From a candidate division WWE3 bacterium RIFCSPHIGHO2_01_FULL_40_23 (GTDB lineage Bacteria > Patescibacteria > WWE3 > UBA101185 > 2-01-FULL-41-18): 64,000 nucleotides of DNA. The notes below the pieces were generated by a model. It searched no databases and was not told the DNA's origin. It was given only the letters and a program-made list of their open reading frames with translations. The translations under genes were made by a program, and so were the position numbers. Position 1 is the stretch's first letter, and each line of letters begins with the position of its first letter. Location of the stretch: assembly GCA_001772615.1 (NCBI GenBank), contig MEUZ01000004.1:10782-74781 (forward strand). Reading direction: 5' to 3'. Of this stretch, positions 23,610-33,520 are shown in pieces.

Positions 23610-24284
23610 TTAAAGATCATCCAAATTTAAACTATCTTCAACTTTAAATTTTCCAACCATTGTTCTGACAAGTTTAATAAGAGTTGCTCCTGTACCCATC
23701 TTTTTACCAAGATCATGAGCCAAGGATCTAATATATGTTCCTGATTGACATACAACTCTAATGGAAAGGACAGGAAAATCCTTTTTGACTTTTTCAACTC
23801 GTTTTACCTCAAATCCCTCAACTTTAATATCCTTAATCTCAACTTCTCTTACGGGAAGAGCTGTATAATTTTTAACCCCAGATCTTGCAATGTCATACAG
23901 TCTTCTTCCTTTTACTTTAACTGCGGAATAAAAAGGGACCACCTGTTTTATCTTTCCCAAAAAAGAGCTGATAACTTCATTAAACTCATACGCTTTAAAA
24001 GCGGTTTCGGGATTCTCATAGACACAAGTTATTTTCCCTTCTAAATCATATGTGTCCGTTTCAATTCCAAAGGCAATCCCCGCGTAATATTCCTTCTCAA
24101 GATGCATGTAGGAATTCTGATTTTTAGTTTCCTCATCTGTTAGAACAATAAGAACTCCTTCAGCCATCGGGTCCAAAGTTCCTGCATGTCCGGCTTTTCT
24201 AACACCAAGCTTTTCCTTCACTATTTTAACGACATCAAAACTTGTGAACCCTTTTGGTTTAAAAACATTCAAAACTTCGCCCAT
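23610..24284 (-). CDS. truB: tRNA pseudouridine-55 synthase
   Basis: 224 residues, short for TruB because the C-terminal PUA region is largely absent. Converts U55 of the tRNA T loop to pseudouridine. The catalytic Asp is in GHAGTLDPMAEGVL; other family motifs are KPKGFTSFDVV, VPFYSAVKVKGRRLYD and CQSGTYIRSLAHDLG. ATG 24284 is preceded by TATATT with a 6-nt gap. Confidence 0.94.
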   Translation of the reverse strand: MGEVLNVFKPKGFTSFDVVKIVKEKLGVRKAGHAGTLDPMAEGVLIVLTDEETKNQNSYMHLEKEYYAGIAFGIETDTYDLEGKITCVYENPETAFKAYEFNEVISSFLGKIKQVVPFYSAVKVKGRRLYDIARSGVKNYTALPVREVEIKDIKVEGFEVKRVEKVKKDFPVLSIRVVCQSGTYIRSLAHDLGKKMGTGATLIKLVRTMVGKFKVEDSLNLDDL

Positions 24285-24290
24285 AACACA

Positions 24291-24296
24291 AATATA
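24291..24296 (-). promoter_or_regulatory. -10 element of truB, leaderless
   Basis: TATATT on the minus strand, 6 nt before ATG 24284. Confidence 0.4.
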
Positions 24297-24350
24297 TCAA
24301 ATAAGACCTACAAACCGACCTAAGCCGGGTACTATAGACTCCCCATGTGA

Positions 24351-24386
24351 TACAATACATCCCGCGGGCAGAAAGCCCTATTTTTT
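24351..24386 (+). promoter_or_regulatory. typA -10 and hairpin leader
   Basis: TACAAT (24351-24356) is followed by a short leader folding as GGGC-AGAAA-GCCC and then T6 directly before ATG 24387. The hairpin plus U run looks like an intrinsic terminator placed at the start codon, so attenuation or control of initiation is possible. Confidence 0.45.
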
Positions 24387-26216
24387 ATGACCAAAACAAG
24401 AAACGACATTAGAAATATCGCAATAATTGCCCATGTTGACCACGGAAAGACCACACTCGTGGATGGAATGCTAAAGCAAACTAAAGTTTTCAGGGAAAAC
24501 CAGGCTGAAATGAACCAGGATACAATTCTTGATTCAAACCAACTTGAAAGAGAAAAAGGAATTACAATCTTTGCCAAAAATGCGTCTATTCACTACAGGG
24601 GCATCAAAATAAACATAATTGATACCCCGGGTCATGCAGATTTTGGCGGAGAAGTGGAAAGGGTTTTAAACATGGCGGACGGAGCACTATTAATAGTTGA
24701 TTCATCGGAAGGGCCAATGGCCCAAACCAAGTTTGTTCTAAAGAAAGCTCTTGATCTAAACCTTAAGATTATCCTTGTTATAAATAAACTGGACAAAAAA
24801 GACCAAAGATCGAAAGAGGTTTTAAAACTCACGGAACACCTTTTCCTGGACCTCTCCAAAAATGATGAACAACTTCATTTCCCCGTAATTTATGCTATTG
24901 GAAGAGAAGGAAAAGCCTACAGCTCATTTGAAGACTTCAAACAAAATAAATCTCAAAATCTTATTCCGCTCCTTGATAAGATAATTGACTTTTTTCACGG
25001 TCCGAATGTCAGCGAAACAGACCCCTTTCAAATGCTTGTTACTTCTCTTGATTTTGATTCACATCTTGGAAAACACGCAATTGGTAAAGTGTTGTCAGGT
25101 AGCGTTAAAAAAGGAAACGAGCTAAAACTCTTTGGTAAACATGAGTCATCCCTAGTCAAAGTTGAAAAAGTTCTCGTTACAGAAGGTCTCTCAAAATTAG
25201 AGGTGCCTGAAGCAAAGGCCGGTGAGATTGTAACACTTGTCGGAATTTCCGGTGCCAAAATCGGGGATACTATTGCAGGTAAATCCATAGAAAAAGCGCT
25301 TCCTAGAATAGAAGTTACTGAACCAACTTTAAAAATAACAATCGGAGCAAACACTTCACCTTTTTCAGGACTTGAAGGAAAGTATGTTACTTCAAGAGTC
25401 CTTGGTGAGAGGCTAATGCAGGAAGTTGAAACAAATGTAGCTTTAAATGTTGTCCCTAATCCAAATGGCAATGACTTCATTGTGTCTGGAAGAGGCGAGC
25501 TTCATCTTGCAGTATTAATTGAAACCTTAAGAAGAGAAGGATTTGAACTTCAAGTTTCAAGGCCCGAAGTTATATACAAAGAAAAAGACGGAAAAACGCT
25601 TGAACCCATAGAAGATGTAATTATTGAGGTTAAAGATAGTTTTATAGGAAATATAACATCTGAAATGGGCGGGAGAAGAGCAAAACTTCTTGATATGAAA
25701 AGCGATGGGAGCGGGAATACGCATCTGGAATATAAAATACCGGTGAAAAATCTTCTTGGCTTTAGATCACAGTTTTTAACCCTGACCAAAGGGACAGGGG
25801 TAGTTAATACATCATTTCATGGCTATGAACCTGCTTTGGAATTTAACACAAAACTAAGAAACGGTGTTTTAATAGCTTCGGATTCTGGTACTGCGACTCT
25901 TAACGGTCTGGAAGTAGCGCAGGGTAGGGGAGTAACTTTTATTTATCCAGGAACAAAAGTGTATGAAGGGATGATTATTGGATTAAACACAAGAAGTGAA
26001 GATATTGAAATAAATGTTGTAAAAGAAAAAACGCTAACTAACGTGAGAAGTGGAAATGACGCACGAGGTATTCTCCTTTCCCCTCCAAAAATATTAAGCC
26101 TTGAAGAAGCGCTCACCTTTATAGAAGGAGATGAGTTGTTAGAAGTTACTCCCAAAAACCTACGGCTTAGAAAAAGAATTCTAAAGAAAGACTTAAGATA
26201 CAAATCAAAAAGATAG
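24387..26216 (+). CDS. typA: Ribosome-associated GTPase TypA/BipA
   Basis: 609 residues, full length. Translational GTPase of the EF-G family that helps ribosome assembly and stress responses. G1 AHVDHGKTT, G2 region REKGITI, G3 DTPGHADF and G4 NKLDKKD are present, followed by domain II, EF-G domain III/V-like regions and the BipA C-terminal domain (GATKVYEG-like PGTKVYEGMIIG). Confidence 0.96.
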   Translation: MTKTRNDIRNIAIIAHVDHGKTTLVDGMLKQTKVFRENQAEMNQDTILDSNQLEREKGITIFAKNASIHYRGIKINIIDTPGHADFGGEVERVLNMADGALLIVDSSEGPMAQTKFVLKKALDLNLKIILVINKLDKKDQRSKEVLKLTEHLFLDLSKNDEQLHFPVIYAIGREGKAYSSFEDFKQNKSQNLIPLLDKIIDFFHGPNVSETDPFQMLVTSLDFDSHLGKHAIGKVLSGSVKKGNELKLFGKHESSLVKVEKVLVTEGLSKLEVPEAKAGEIVTLVGISGAKIGDTIAGKSIEKALPRIEVTEPTLKITIGANTSPFSGLEGKYVTSRVLGERLMQEVETNVALNVVPNPNGNDFIVSGRGELHLAVLIETLRREGFELQVSRPEVIYKEKDGKTLEPIEDVIIEVKDSFIGNITSEMGGRRAKLLDMKSDGSGNTHLEYKIPVKNLLGFRSQFLTLTKGTGVVNTSFHGYEPALEFNTKLRNGVLIASDSGTATLNGLEVAQGRGVTFIYPGTKVYEGMIIGLNTRSEDIEINVVKEKTLTNVRSGNDARGILLSPPKILSLEEALTFIEGDELLEVTPKNLRLRKRILKKDLRYKSKR

Positions 26217-26250
26217 GAAGCGAAACGCCAAATGATACGTCAACGCTTCC
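26216..26250. terminator. Possible bidirectional hairpin between typA and a convergent gene
   Basis: GGAAGCG at 26216 and CGCTTCC at 26244 form a 7-bp stem with a short ACG/CGT inner stem. It overlaps both gene ends. No U tract, so moderate confidence. Confidence 0.35.
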
Positions 26251-26626
26251 CATTCAATCTATCAAGCTCGCGCCTTAATTCTTCTTGACTCTTCCCACTT
26301 AAGTTTTTCCCGTTTTCGTCCCCTTTGTACTTGATGATAACGGCACCCGATCTTCCAATACCATTCAAGAGTGAAAGTTCGTGCGCAACTACCACAACAT
26401 GAACCTTTCCTTCCGCTCCCAATTTCTTAATGAACCAGCCGACGCCTTGGTAGTAAACAACAATTACCAAGTCCCATCTTTGCTCCTCCAAAAATCTTAA
26501 AGCCTCCCTAATTGACCCGGCAACAACAGTTTCAAATCCTTTCTCTTCCACTATCCGGATCAAACTCACATCAATGCGAACAAATACTTCTCCCTTAGCT
26601 TCAACTAACAAGCATCTTTTATCCAT
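26240..26626 (-). CDS. Receiver-like (CheY-fold) protein lacking the phospho-acceptor Asp
   Basis: 128 residues. The order KRCLLVEAK - helix - GFETVVAGSIREALRFLEE - RWDLVIVVYYQGVG - KVHVVVVAHE follows a response-regulator receiver fold. The strand that should end in the phosphorylated Asp reads VIVVYYQ, and the N-terminal acidic pair is replaced by EAK, so it cannot be phosphorylated in the usual way. The C-terminus is a charged helix. AGAAGGAG lies just before ATG 26626. It may act as a pseudo-receiver; partner unknown. Confidence 0.6.
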   Translation of the reverse strand: MDKRCLLVEAKGEVFVRIDVSLIRIVEEKGFETVVAGSIREALRFLEEQRWDLVIVVYYQGVGWFIKKLGAEGKVHVVVVAHELSLLNGIGRSGAVIIKYKGDENGKNLSGKSQEELRRELDRLNGKR

Positions 26627-26833
26627 GGTCCTCTCCTTCTGTTATAAAGATCATTATTATCAGGATTTACTAAAATGTATAGTAGTGCCTTGACTTAAGT
26701 TTTATAACACGGTTTAATATCCTAAATGATTCTTGACTATTCAATACATGAACTTGTAACCCTTTTCACCACAACCCCGTAAGGGGTAATAAATTCACAC
26801 ACCAGCTTAATATTTTTCTAATCATTAAAAAGG

Positions 26834-26839
26834 TATAAA
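26834..26839 (+). promoter_or_regulatory. thrS -10 element
   Basis: TATAAA overlaps the first in-frame ATG (26840), so that codon should not be in the mRNA. AAGGA at 26848-26852 then serves ATG 26858. Confidence 0.45.
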
Positions 26840-26857
26840 ATGATTTATAAGGACACT

Positions 26858-28648
26858 ATGAGCAAAATGAAAAAAGAATTAAAAAATGATCCGCTAATGC
26901 CGATGAGACATTCCTGTGAGCATGTTTTACATCAGGCTATGGTTGAACTTTATCCAGGATTAAAAAGAGCAATGGGTCCGGCAACGGCCGAGGGCTTCTA
27001 CCACGATTTTGATTACGATGGAAAAATATCGGAAGAAGACTTTTCTAAAATTGAAGAGAGAATGACAGAAATTATTAGGAGAGACCTTCCCTTTATCAAA
27101 GAAGAGATATCCGTAAATGAAGCCAAGAAATTATTTTCAGATAACGAGTACAAACTGGATTGGATAAACGATATAAAAGACAGGGGAGAAAAACTAACGA
27201 TTTACTGGACGGGAAAACCCCACGAAAAAGGCTCCAACGTTGACCTTTGCGCCGGTCCTCATGTCTCTTCAACGGGAAAAATCGGCCCATTTAAACTCTT
27301 AAGCATTGCAGGCGCCTACTGGCATGGAAATGAAAAAAACAAAATGCTTACAAGAATTTACGGTACCTGCTTTGAGAAGAAAGAAGATCTTGATAAGTAC
27401 CTTAAGCAACTAGAAGAAGCCAAAAAAAGAGATCACAGAAAGCTTGGTCAGGAACTTGACCTTTTCTCGTTTGCGGATGAGGTTGGCCCGGGACTTGTCC
27501 TTTGGTCACCAAAAGGCGCCATTATAAGAGAGGAGCTTGAAAAACTTGCCAAAGAAACCGAAAAAAAGTTGGGATATCAAAGGGTTGCAACTCCCCATAT
27601 AGCAAAGCACACACTCTTTGAAATATCAGGACATCTTCCTTATTACAAAGACGACATGTACAGTCCCATGATGATAGAAGGCGAGGAATATTACCTTAAA
27701 GGCATGAACTGCCCTCACCATCATATGATCTATAAGTCCAAAAAAAGATCGTATAAAGAGCTCCCTCTAAGATACGCTGAATACGGAATGGTTTACAGGT
27801 TTGAACAATCAGGCGCCTTATTTGGATTAATGAGGGTAAGAAGCATTTGCCAAAATGACGCTCACATATATTGCACGGAGGAACAGGCTGAAGAGGAATT
27901 CCTGAAAGTTTTAGAGCTTCATGACTTTTACTATAAATTATTCGGATTAACAAGAGATGATTACTATATAGTTATGGGCCTTCCCGATCCCAAGAAAAAG
28001 GATAAGTACCACGGTGATAAGGCTTTGTGGGATAAAGCGGAAAAGCTGATGAGAGGCGCAATAAGTAAATCAGGCATGCACTCGGTTGATGATATAGGTG
28101 GCGCGGCGTTTTACGGTCCAAAAATAGACATAAATATTAGATCAGTAACTGGTAGAGAATTCGGAGCCTCAACCAACCAGCTTGACCTTTACATGCCGGG
28201 GCGATTTAACCTTACGTATACTGATAAAGACGGGTCAGAAAAGCTTTGCGTTGCAATCCACAGAGCTCCGCTTGGTTCACATGAAAGATTCATAGGCTTT
28301 CTAATTGAGCACTTCGCGGGTGCATTCCCCGTGTGGCTCTCACCGGTGCAAGTAAAAATTATCCCGATTTCAGAAAACGAGCTTTCCTACGCCCGTAAAA
28401 TTGAAGCAAACCTTGATGAAGCCGGGTTAAGGGCAGAGGTTGATGATAGATCTGAAACAATGCAGGCAAAAATAAGAGACGCCCAGCTTCAAAAAGTGCC
28501 TTACATGTTTATAATTGGGAAAAAGGAATCGGAAGCTGGTACCATAAGCATTAGGTTGAGAACAGGCGAAAACATTCCTGATGTAAAAGAGGACGAGGCC
28601 ATAGGCAGAGTTTTAAAGATGTATAAGGAAAGAAGCCTTGATCTCTAA
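26858..28648 (+). CDS. thrS: Threonyl-tRNA synthetase without TGS domain
   Basis: 596 residues from ATG 26858. The protein begins almost directly with the editing domain (RHSCEHVLHQA, and CAGPHV), so the N-terminal TGS domain of about 60 residues found in most bacterial ThrS is missing. The class II core is intact: motif 2 region YGMVYRFEQSGALFGLMRVR, zinc-site residues in KGMNCPHHHM, motif 3 HRAPLGSHERFIG, and the anticodon-binding domain at the C-terminus. No T-box leader is visible. Confidence 0.94.
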   Translation: MSKMKKELKNDPLMPMRHSCEHVLHQAMVELYPGLKRAMGPATAEGFYHDFDYDGKISEEDFSKIEERMTEIIRRDLPFIKEEISVNEAKKLFSDNEYKLDWINDIKDRGEKLTIYWTGKPHEKGSNVDLCAGPHVSSTGKIGPFKLLSIAGAYWHGNEKNKMLTRIYGTCFEKKEDLDKYLKQLEEAKKRDHRKLGQELDLFSFADEVGPGLVLWSPKGAIIREELEKLAKETEKKLGYQRVATPHIAKHTLFEISGHLPYYKDDMYSPMMIEGEEYYLKGMNCPHHHMIYKSKKRSYKELPLRYAEYGMVYRFEQSGALFGLMRVRSICQNDAHIYCTEEQAEEEFLKVLELHDFYYKLFGLTRDDYYIVMGLPDPKKKDKYHGDKALWDKAEKLMRGAISKSGMHSVDDIGGAAFYGPKIDINIRSVTGREFGASTNQLDLYMPGRFNLTYTDKDGSEKLCVAIHRAPLGSHERFIGFLIEHFAGAFPVWLSPVQVKIIPISENELSYARKIEANLDEAGLRAEVDDRSETMQAKIRDAQLQKVPYMFIIGKKESEAGTISIRLRTGENIPDVKEDEAIGRVLKMYKERSLDL

Positions 28649-28687
28649 AAATGATACAAACAACCATACCGTTAGTGAGTAATCCTG

Positions 28688-31600
28688 ATGAAAATACACA
28701 TTAAACAAAAACGCTTCAAACTTAAGTCTTTCTTCAGATTGCCAACGTTACTTGGCAGCTTTGTTATTATAATAGTCCTGCTTGTTATTTTCATTCGCCT
28801 CACACTGTCGCCTGCGGCGGCAGCCTGGTTCGATGACTCATACAGCTACCGTGTCAAATTCACCTTCACCCATGACACCGATATTTCCAGTGAGCGCTCT
28901 ATCACCTACACCCTGGATACTCTGGAATTGACCACTGCCAATATCATGCAAGATGACTGTGACGACATCAGGTTCACCGATATCAATGGCAAGATCCTCC
29001 GCTTTCAGATGACCGGCTCCTGTAGTTCCGCCACCAACACTTTTGAAGTCGTCTTTCCCACGATTGTCAATGGCACCAACGTCGGCTACGCCTACTACTC
29101 CAACCCCGCCGCCGTCTCGGCCAGCGTCGACGTCTCCGACGTCACCGCTCTCACTCCCTCCGGCGGCGATCCTTCCGACTCCAACCCCACCGCCAATGAC
29201 GAAGTCGGCCCCGGCCCCATCGCCTACTGGAAATTTGACGAAGGCGCCGAAAACACTTGCTCCGGCGGCAGCAATGACGCCTGCGACAGTGCAAGGGGCA
29301 CAGGCGGTAATCTAGATTTGGCCTTCGATAACTCAGCCGGTACCACCCCAGACTACGTCACGGAAGACCGGTGTATTTCCGGCAAATGCGTGATTTTATA
29401 CGACGACAACGACAACCCTTACCTCTACACCGCTAACGGCTTTCCATTTCCCACCACGGATTTTACATATTCTTTTTGGTTTCGCCATACCGACACGGCT
29501 ACCGGTGCCGTAGACGCAGGCTGGCTAGTACTTTATACAAATAGTGATGGCTCAACCGAATTTGAAATCAGAATAGGTTCCAATCAAAACATCGTTGTAA
29601 ACACCAACGGAGGAGCCAGCGAGATTACCAGCGTCGTCACCCTCGACAACGGCCGTTGGTACCATGTTGTCGCTACCAGAACCGGGTCCTCACTAAGCCT
29701 TTATCTCAACGGGATTCTCGACACTCAAGTCTCCAACGCCTCGGCCATGACCTACTCCGGTTGCTCGCTTATTATTGGCACGGACGACCAAGGAGCCGAC
29801 TGTGCCGTTCCTCTTCTGGACGCTGATATTACTAACAATTTCACCGGCTCCATCGACGAACTCAAAGTCTACGATCGTGGATTGACCGCCGCCCAGGTCA
29901 AATCCGAGTACTTAATTGGCACCACAGCTAAGGGCAGCAGCGTTTCTATCTCCGCTCCCCAAGTCAAATATCTCTCCGATGAACTTGACGCTTACTGGCC
30001 AATGGACGAGAGCGGAAGCACCTCTCCGGTCGACTACAGCGGTTTTCAAAACACCCTCACACGAATCGCCAGCCCCACTATGGTTTCGGCAAAATTTGGT
30101 AACGGTGCCGACCTGGAGAGCGGCAGTTCCCAATACTTCACCAGATCAGACCGCATCGAGTATTCCATCACCGGCAGTTTGACTTTGGCTGCCTGGATCA
30201 AGCCCGAATCGGTTACTGCCTCTACCCTATTCGATATAGTAGGCAAGTTCGACGACGCCAATGAATCCTATCAACTCTCCCAATATGGCGATGAAATCCG
30301 CATGTACATCGACTCCAGCTCCAACTACGCCACCACCGACGCTGCCAATTTGGCCACCGGTACCTGGTATCATGTTGCGGGGGTCTATGACGCCACCAGC
30401 CAATCTGTCGCCATTTATATCAACGGTTCACTCGCCAGCTCCACCGTCACCGGAACAATACCTAGTGGTATCGGTAACGACGCCGGCGTCTTCCACATCG
30501 GCGCCGAGGATTCAACCACCGGCGGCGACGCCCCGGGAAACTTTTACGACGGGATAATCGACGAAGTTCGCATGTATAGCCGGGCTCTCCCGGCTAAAGA
30601 CGTCTCCAGTCTCTACACCTTCGCCCCCGGCCCGGTCGGCTGGTGGAAGCTCGATGAAAATTCCGGGACCACCGCTTTTGATTCCAGTAACAAAGGCAAC
30701 AATCTCACTCTCACCAACGGCCCGGCTTGGGTCCCAGGGAAACAGGGATCTGCCCTCGAATACGACGGTAATACCCAGTGCGCCATCAATTCCGCTACCT
30801 CCGGCATCGCCCCCATCACCGATATGACAGTCGCGGCCTGGGTCTACGCCCGCGCCCCCGCTGCTGACGACGACGCCATTATTAATCTCTCCGGCACCGA
30901 CGAGACCGAAGCCGAGAACGTCAATTTCTACTTCTTTATCAATGACACCAATAATGTTTTACGCCTCACATGGGAGCACGGAGGGGGCGTCAACGACATC
31001 ATCAGTTCCACCGTCGCCCCGGCCATCAAATCCGGACAATGGGTTCATTTCGCCGCCACCCGAAACACCTCCACCAACGAAGTCATGTTCTACGAAAACG
31101 GTATCCAGCTGGGAACCACGGTTTCTTACACCAACGACCCCTCCGGCGGCACATCCGACCAACGTCTAGACATCGGCCATGAAAGTTCCACCTGTCTCAG
31201 CGGAACCAATGAAGGCTTCAACGGCAAAATCAGCGACGTCATCGTCTATAACTACGTCCGTACAGGGAAGCAAATCATCGAGGACCTAAACGCCGGGCAT
31301 CCGACCATAGGTACTGTTGGTTCCTATGTTGCCCATTGGGATATGGATGATGCCACCGGCACAATCGCCCAGGACACTTCTATAAACAATAACGATCTTA
31401 CTCTTTCTACCGCTTCTTGGACTCTCCAAGGCAAGTTTAATTCAGCCTGGAATGGTAATGGGACTTCTCGTCTAGCACCGGCTTTAGGCAACAATCCCGA
31501 TTTTGATTTCTCTGCCACTGAAGACTTTACTCTCTCCATCTGGTTTAAGTCGGATCTTGCCGGAAACCCAACTGCCACCGAATACCTAGCCGCCAATGGA

Positions 31601-33472
31601 GGACCTTCCGGTTCTGCAGGCTATGCTCTCTATGCTACTGACACCAATGGCTTTATTTGTTTTGGCATAGATGACGACGCCTCTTGGGGACCAGACGTTT
31701 CCGCCTGCACAACCTCCGATTACTATGACAATACCTGGCATCATATCGTAGGTGTAAGAAATGTCACAGCTGATACTATTTACATCTATATTGACGGAGT
31801 ATTAAAAGGCCAGACTGCTGATACCACATCTGCTACCCTGGATAGTAACGGCACTTTTCGTCTTGGCGACATAGACACCGACGACGCGGCTTCCGGGGAG
31901 GAGTTGGCAGGCGATTTGGATGAGGTCAAAGTCTACCGCCTGGCCCTTTCAGCCTCCGATGTGAAGCTTGAATACAATCGTGCTTCAAGTTTAGTTCTCG
32001 GATCTCTCTCGACAGAATCCGACGGCTTGACCACGACCTCTTCAGCTGCCTCCGCCTTCTGCATCCCCGGCGATACTACTAGCTGTAATCCCCCAGTCGG
32101 CTATTGGAAACTGGACGACAACACCGGAACCACCGCCGTGGACTCCTCCGGTAATGGCAACAACGGTTCGTTCGTGGGCAGTCCTTCCTGGGGTTCAGGC
32201 TGCAAATCCGGTAGCTGCATTACCACCCAGATGAACGGGGTAGAAGACAACGTCAACATCCCAAATCCTGCTAACGATGTTTTCGACTTTCCTCCCGGCA
32301 CAGATTTTACCGCCCAAGTTTGGGTAAAAATTATTAACAAGGAGGACTATGTCCAACCACTATTTAGGGGAGGTAGCAGCGTGGGAACAAATGGCTATGA
32401 GGTGGAGGTCCACACAACTACAAAACTGTCCCAATGTGGGTACGCGGACGGTACAACTAGAGATGTCGCTACCGGAACAACTGCCCTCGTTGACGGCCGA
32501 TGGCATTTTATCTCCTGCGTCATGGATCGAAATGGCACAGCCACCGGAACAGTAGGACTCCACGTTTTTGTCGATGGGGTCTTGGAAGGTTCAGACACTA
32601 GCCTCGGAGCGGTTAATAACTTCGACAACACCCGAGCTATAGAAATCGGCGAACGCAGTAATTCTACAGAGTTCGACGGTTCCACCGACATGGCCGCTAT
32701 CTACAACTACGCCCGTACCCGAGCCCAAGTCGCCTGGGACTTCAACCGCGGCGTGCCAATAGCCTATTGGGATTTTGACGAATGCCAAGGTGCTACCATT
32801 CATGACGCTTCCACCAAGTCTGATCTGCGTTCTACCGGCATAAACGGCACCATAACCCTGGGAGGGTCACCATCTTTAGGAGACTGCACCACTGCCGCCA
32901 CTGCATGGGGCAACGGGGCCACAGGTAAATATAACTCCTCTTTAGATTTTGACGGTTCAGACGATTATATTCTTTTTGGCGACGTTCTTGATCAAACAAC
33001 GAACGATTTCACTTTTTCAGCCTGGATTAAAAGGGGTGATGACACCACTAATCACGAAATAGTGTCAAAAGGCGGTGCGGCGGAACCAAGTTATTCCTTT
33101 GGCATAGATGGCGCAACCGACGTTTTAAGACTCATCGTAAGAGATAGCGGCGGACAAACCACTGCCGATAGTACCCGGACTGTCAACGACACCAATTGGC
33201 ATCATGTCGTGGTAGTCGCAGACCGCGATGCCAACGCCACTTTTTATATTGACGGCACTCCAGCAGGGACCGTTGACATTTCGACCAGAACCGGCACTCT
33301 TGCCAATGGTGATAACTTTGAAATAGGACGTTCCCGTGATCAAACAACCGTCGCCAACGGATTAATTGATGATCTGCGTATCTTTAACTACGCTCTTACT
33401 GCCACACAAATCAAAATCTTATATAATCAAAGCAGTTCGGTTAGATTCGGCCCGGAAACAGGCACACCATAA
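28688..33472 (+). CDS. Giant surface protein: DUF2341 plus six LamG-like domains
   Basis: 1594 residues. An N-terminal membrane segment (about 19-40) and AAAAWFDDSYSYRVKF lead into a DUF2341 domain (about 45-145). Six concanavalin/LamG-type (Laminin_G_3) domains begin near residues 177, 431, 648, 879, 1135 and 1356, each opening with a YWKxD-like motif and closing with a DELKVYDRGLT-like motif. Such domains bind glycans or proteins, so an adhesin is likely. The coding sequence is far richer in G+C, with C-ending codons, than the neighbours, especially domains 1-3 and 5; domain 4 and the last part are closer to the background. Recent transfer or mosaic assembly is inferred. Confidence 0.85.
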   Translation: MKIHIKQKRFKLKSFFRLPTLLGSFVIIIVLLVIFIRLTLSPAAAAWFDDSYSYRVKFTFTHDTDISSERSITYTLDTLELTTANIMQDDCDDIRFTDINGKILRFQMTGSCSSATNTFEVVFPTIVNGTNVGYAYYSNPAAVSASVDVSDVTALTPSGGDPSDSNPTANDEVGPGPIAYWKFDEGAENTCSGGSNDACDSARGTGGNLDLAFDNSAGTTPDYVTEDRCISGKCVILYDDNDNPYLYTANGFPFPTTDFTYSFWFRHTDTATGAVDAGWLVLYTNSDGSTEFEIRIGSNQNIVVNTNGGASEITSVVTLDNGRWYHVVATRTGSSLSLYLNGILDTQVSNASAMTYSGCSLIIGTDDQGADCAVPLLDADITNNFTGSIDELKVYDRGLTAAQVKSEYLIGTTAKGSSVSISAPQVKYLSDELDAYWPMDESGSTSPVDYSGFQNTLTRIASPTMVSAKFGNGADLESGSSQYFTRSDRIEYSITGSLTLAAWIKPESVTASTLFDIVGKFDDANESYQLSQYGDEIRMYIDSSSNYATTDAANLATGTWYHVAGVYDATSQSVAIYINGSLASSTVTGTIPSGIGNDAGVFHIGAEDSTTGGDAPGNFYDGIIDEVRMYSRALPAKDVSSLYTFAPGPVGWWKLDENSGTTAFDSSNKGNNLTLTNGPAWVPGKQGSALEYDGNTQCAINSATSGIAPITDMTVAAWVYARAPAADDDAIINLSGTDETEAENVNFYFFINDTNNVLRLTWEHGGGVNDIISSTVAPAIKSGQWVHFAATRNTSTNEVMFYENGIQLGTTVSYTNDPSGGTSDQRLDIGHESSTCLSGTNEGFNGKISDVIVYNYVRTGKQIIEDLNAGHPTIGTVGSYVAHWDMDDATGTIAQDTSINNNDLTLSTASWTLQGKFNSAWNGNGTSRLAPALGNNPDFDFSATEDFTLSIWFKSDLAGNPTATEYLAANGGPSGSAGYALYATDTNGFICFGIDDDASWGPDVSACTTSDYYDNTWHHIVGVRNVTADTIYIYIDGVLKGQTADTTSATLDSNGTFRLGDIDTDDAASGEELAGDLDEVKVYRLALSASDVKLEYNRASSLVLGSLSTESDGLTTTSSAASAFCIPGDTTSCNPPVGYWKLDDNTGTTAVDSSGNGNNGSFVGSPSWGSGCKSGSCITTQMNGVEDNVNIPNPANDVFDFPPGTDFTAQVWVKIINKEDYVQPLFRGGSSVGTNGYEVEVHTTTKLSQCGYADGTTRDVATGTTALVDGRWHFISCVMDRNGTATGTVGLHVFVDGVLEGSDTSLGAVNNFDNTRAIEIGERSNSTEFDGSTDMAAIYNYARTRAQVAWDFNRGVPIAYWDFDECQGATIHDASTKSDLRSTGINGTITLGGSPSLGDCTTAATAWGNGATGKYNSSLDFDGSDDYILFGDVLDQTTNDFTFSAWIKRGDDTTNHEIVSKGGAAEPSYSFGIDGATDVLRLIVRDSGGQTTADSTRTVNDTNWHHVVVVADRDANATFYIDGTPAGTVDISTRTGTLANGDNFEIGRSRDQTTVANGLIDDLRIFNYALTATQIKILYNQSSSVRFGPETGTP

Positions 33473-33520
33473 TAGAAGTCTTGATCTATAAAGGTATTTA
33501 TGATAACTTAGCTTAGTTTA

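Noticed and set aside
26690..26718. TTGACT, 17 nt, TTTAAT as a further promoter upstream of thrS
   Set aside because: Plausible boxes, but about 120 nt from the start with a better -10 directly at thrS; not strong enough to list.
26640..26833. Possible T-box leader before thrS
   Set aside because: No T-box motif (AGGGTGGNACCGCG-like) or anti-terminator is present; only a small CCCC-GTAA-GGGG hairpin and a -10 box. The same check was negative before pheS and tyrS.
29043..33343. Many open frames on both strands inside the LamG gene
   Set aside because: High GC and few stop codons create shadows; only the 1594-residue frame has recognisable domains.
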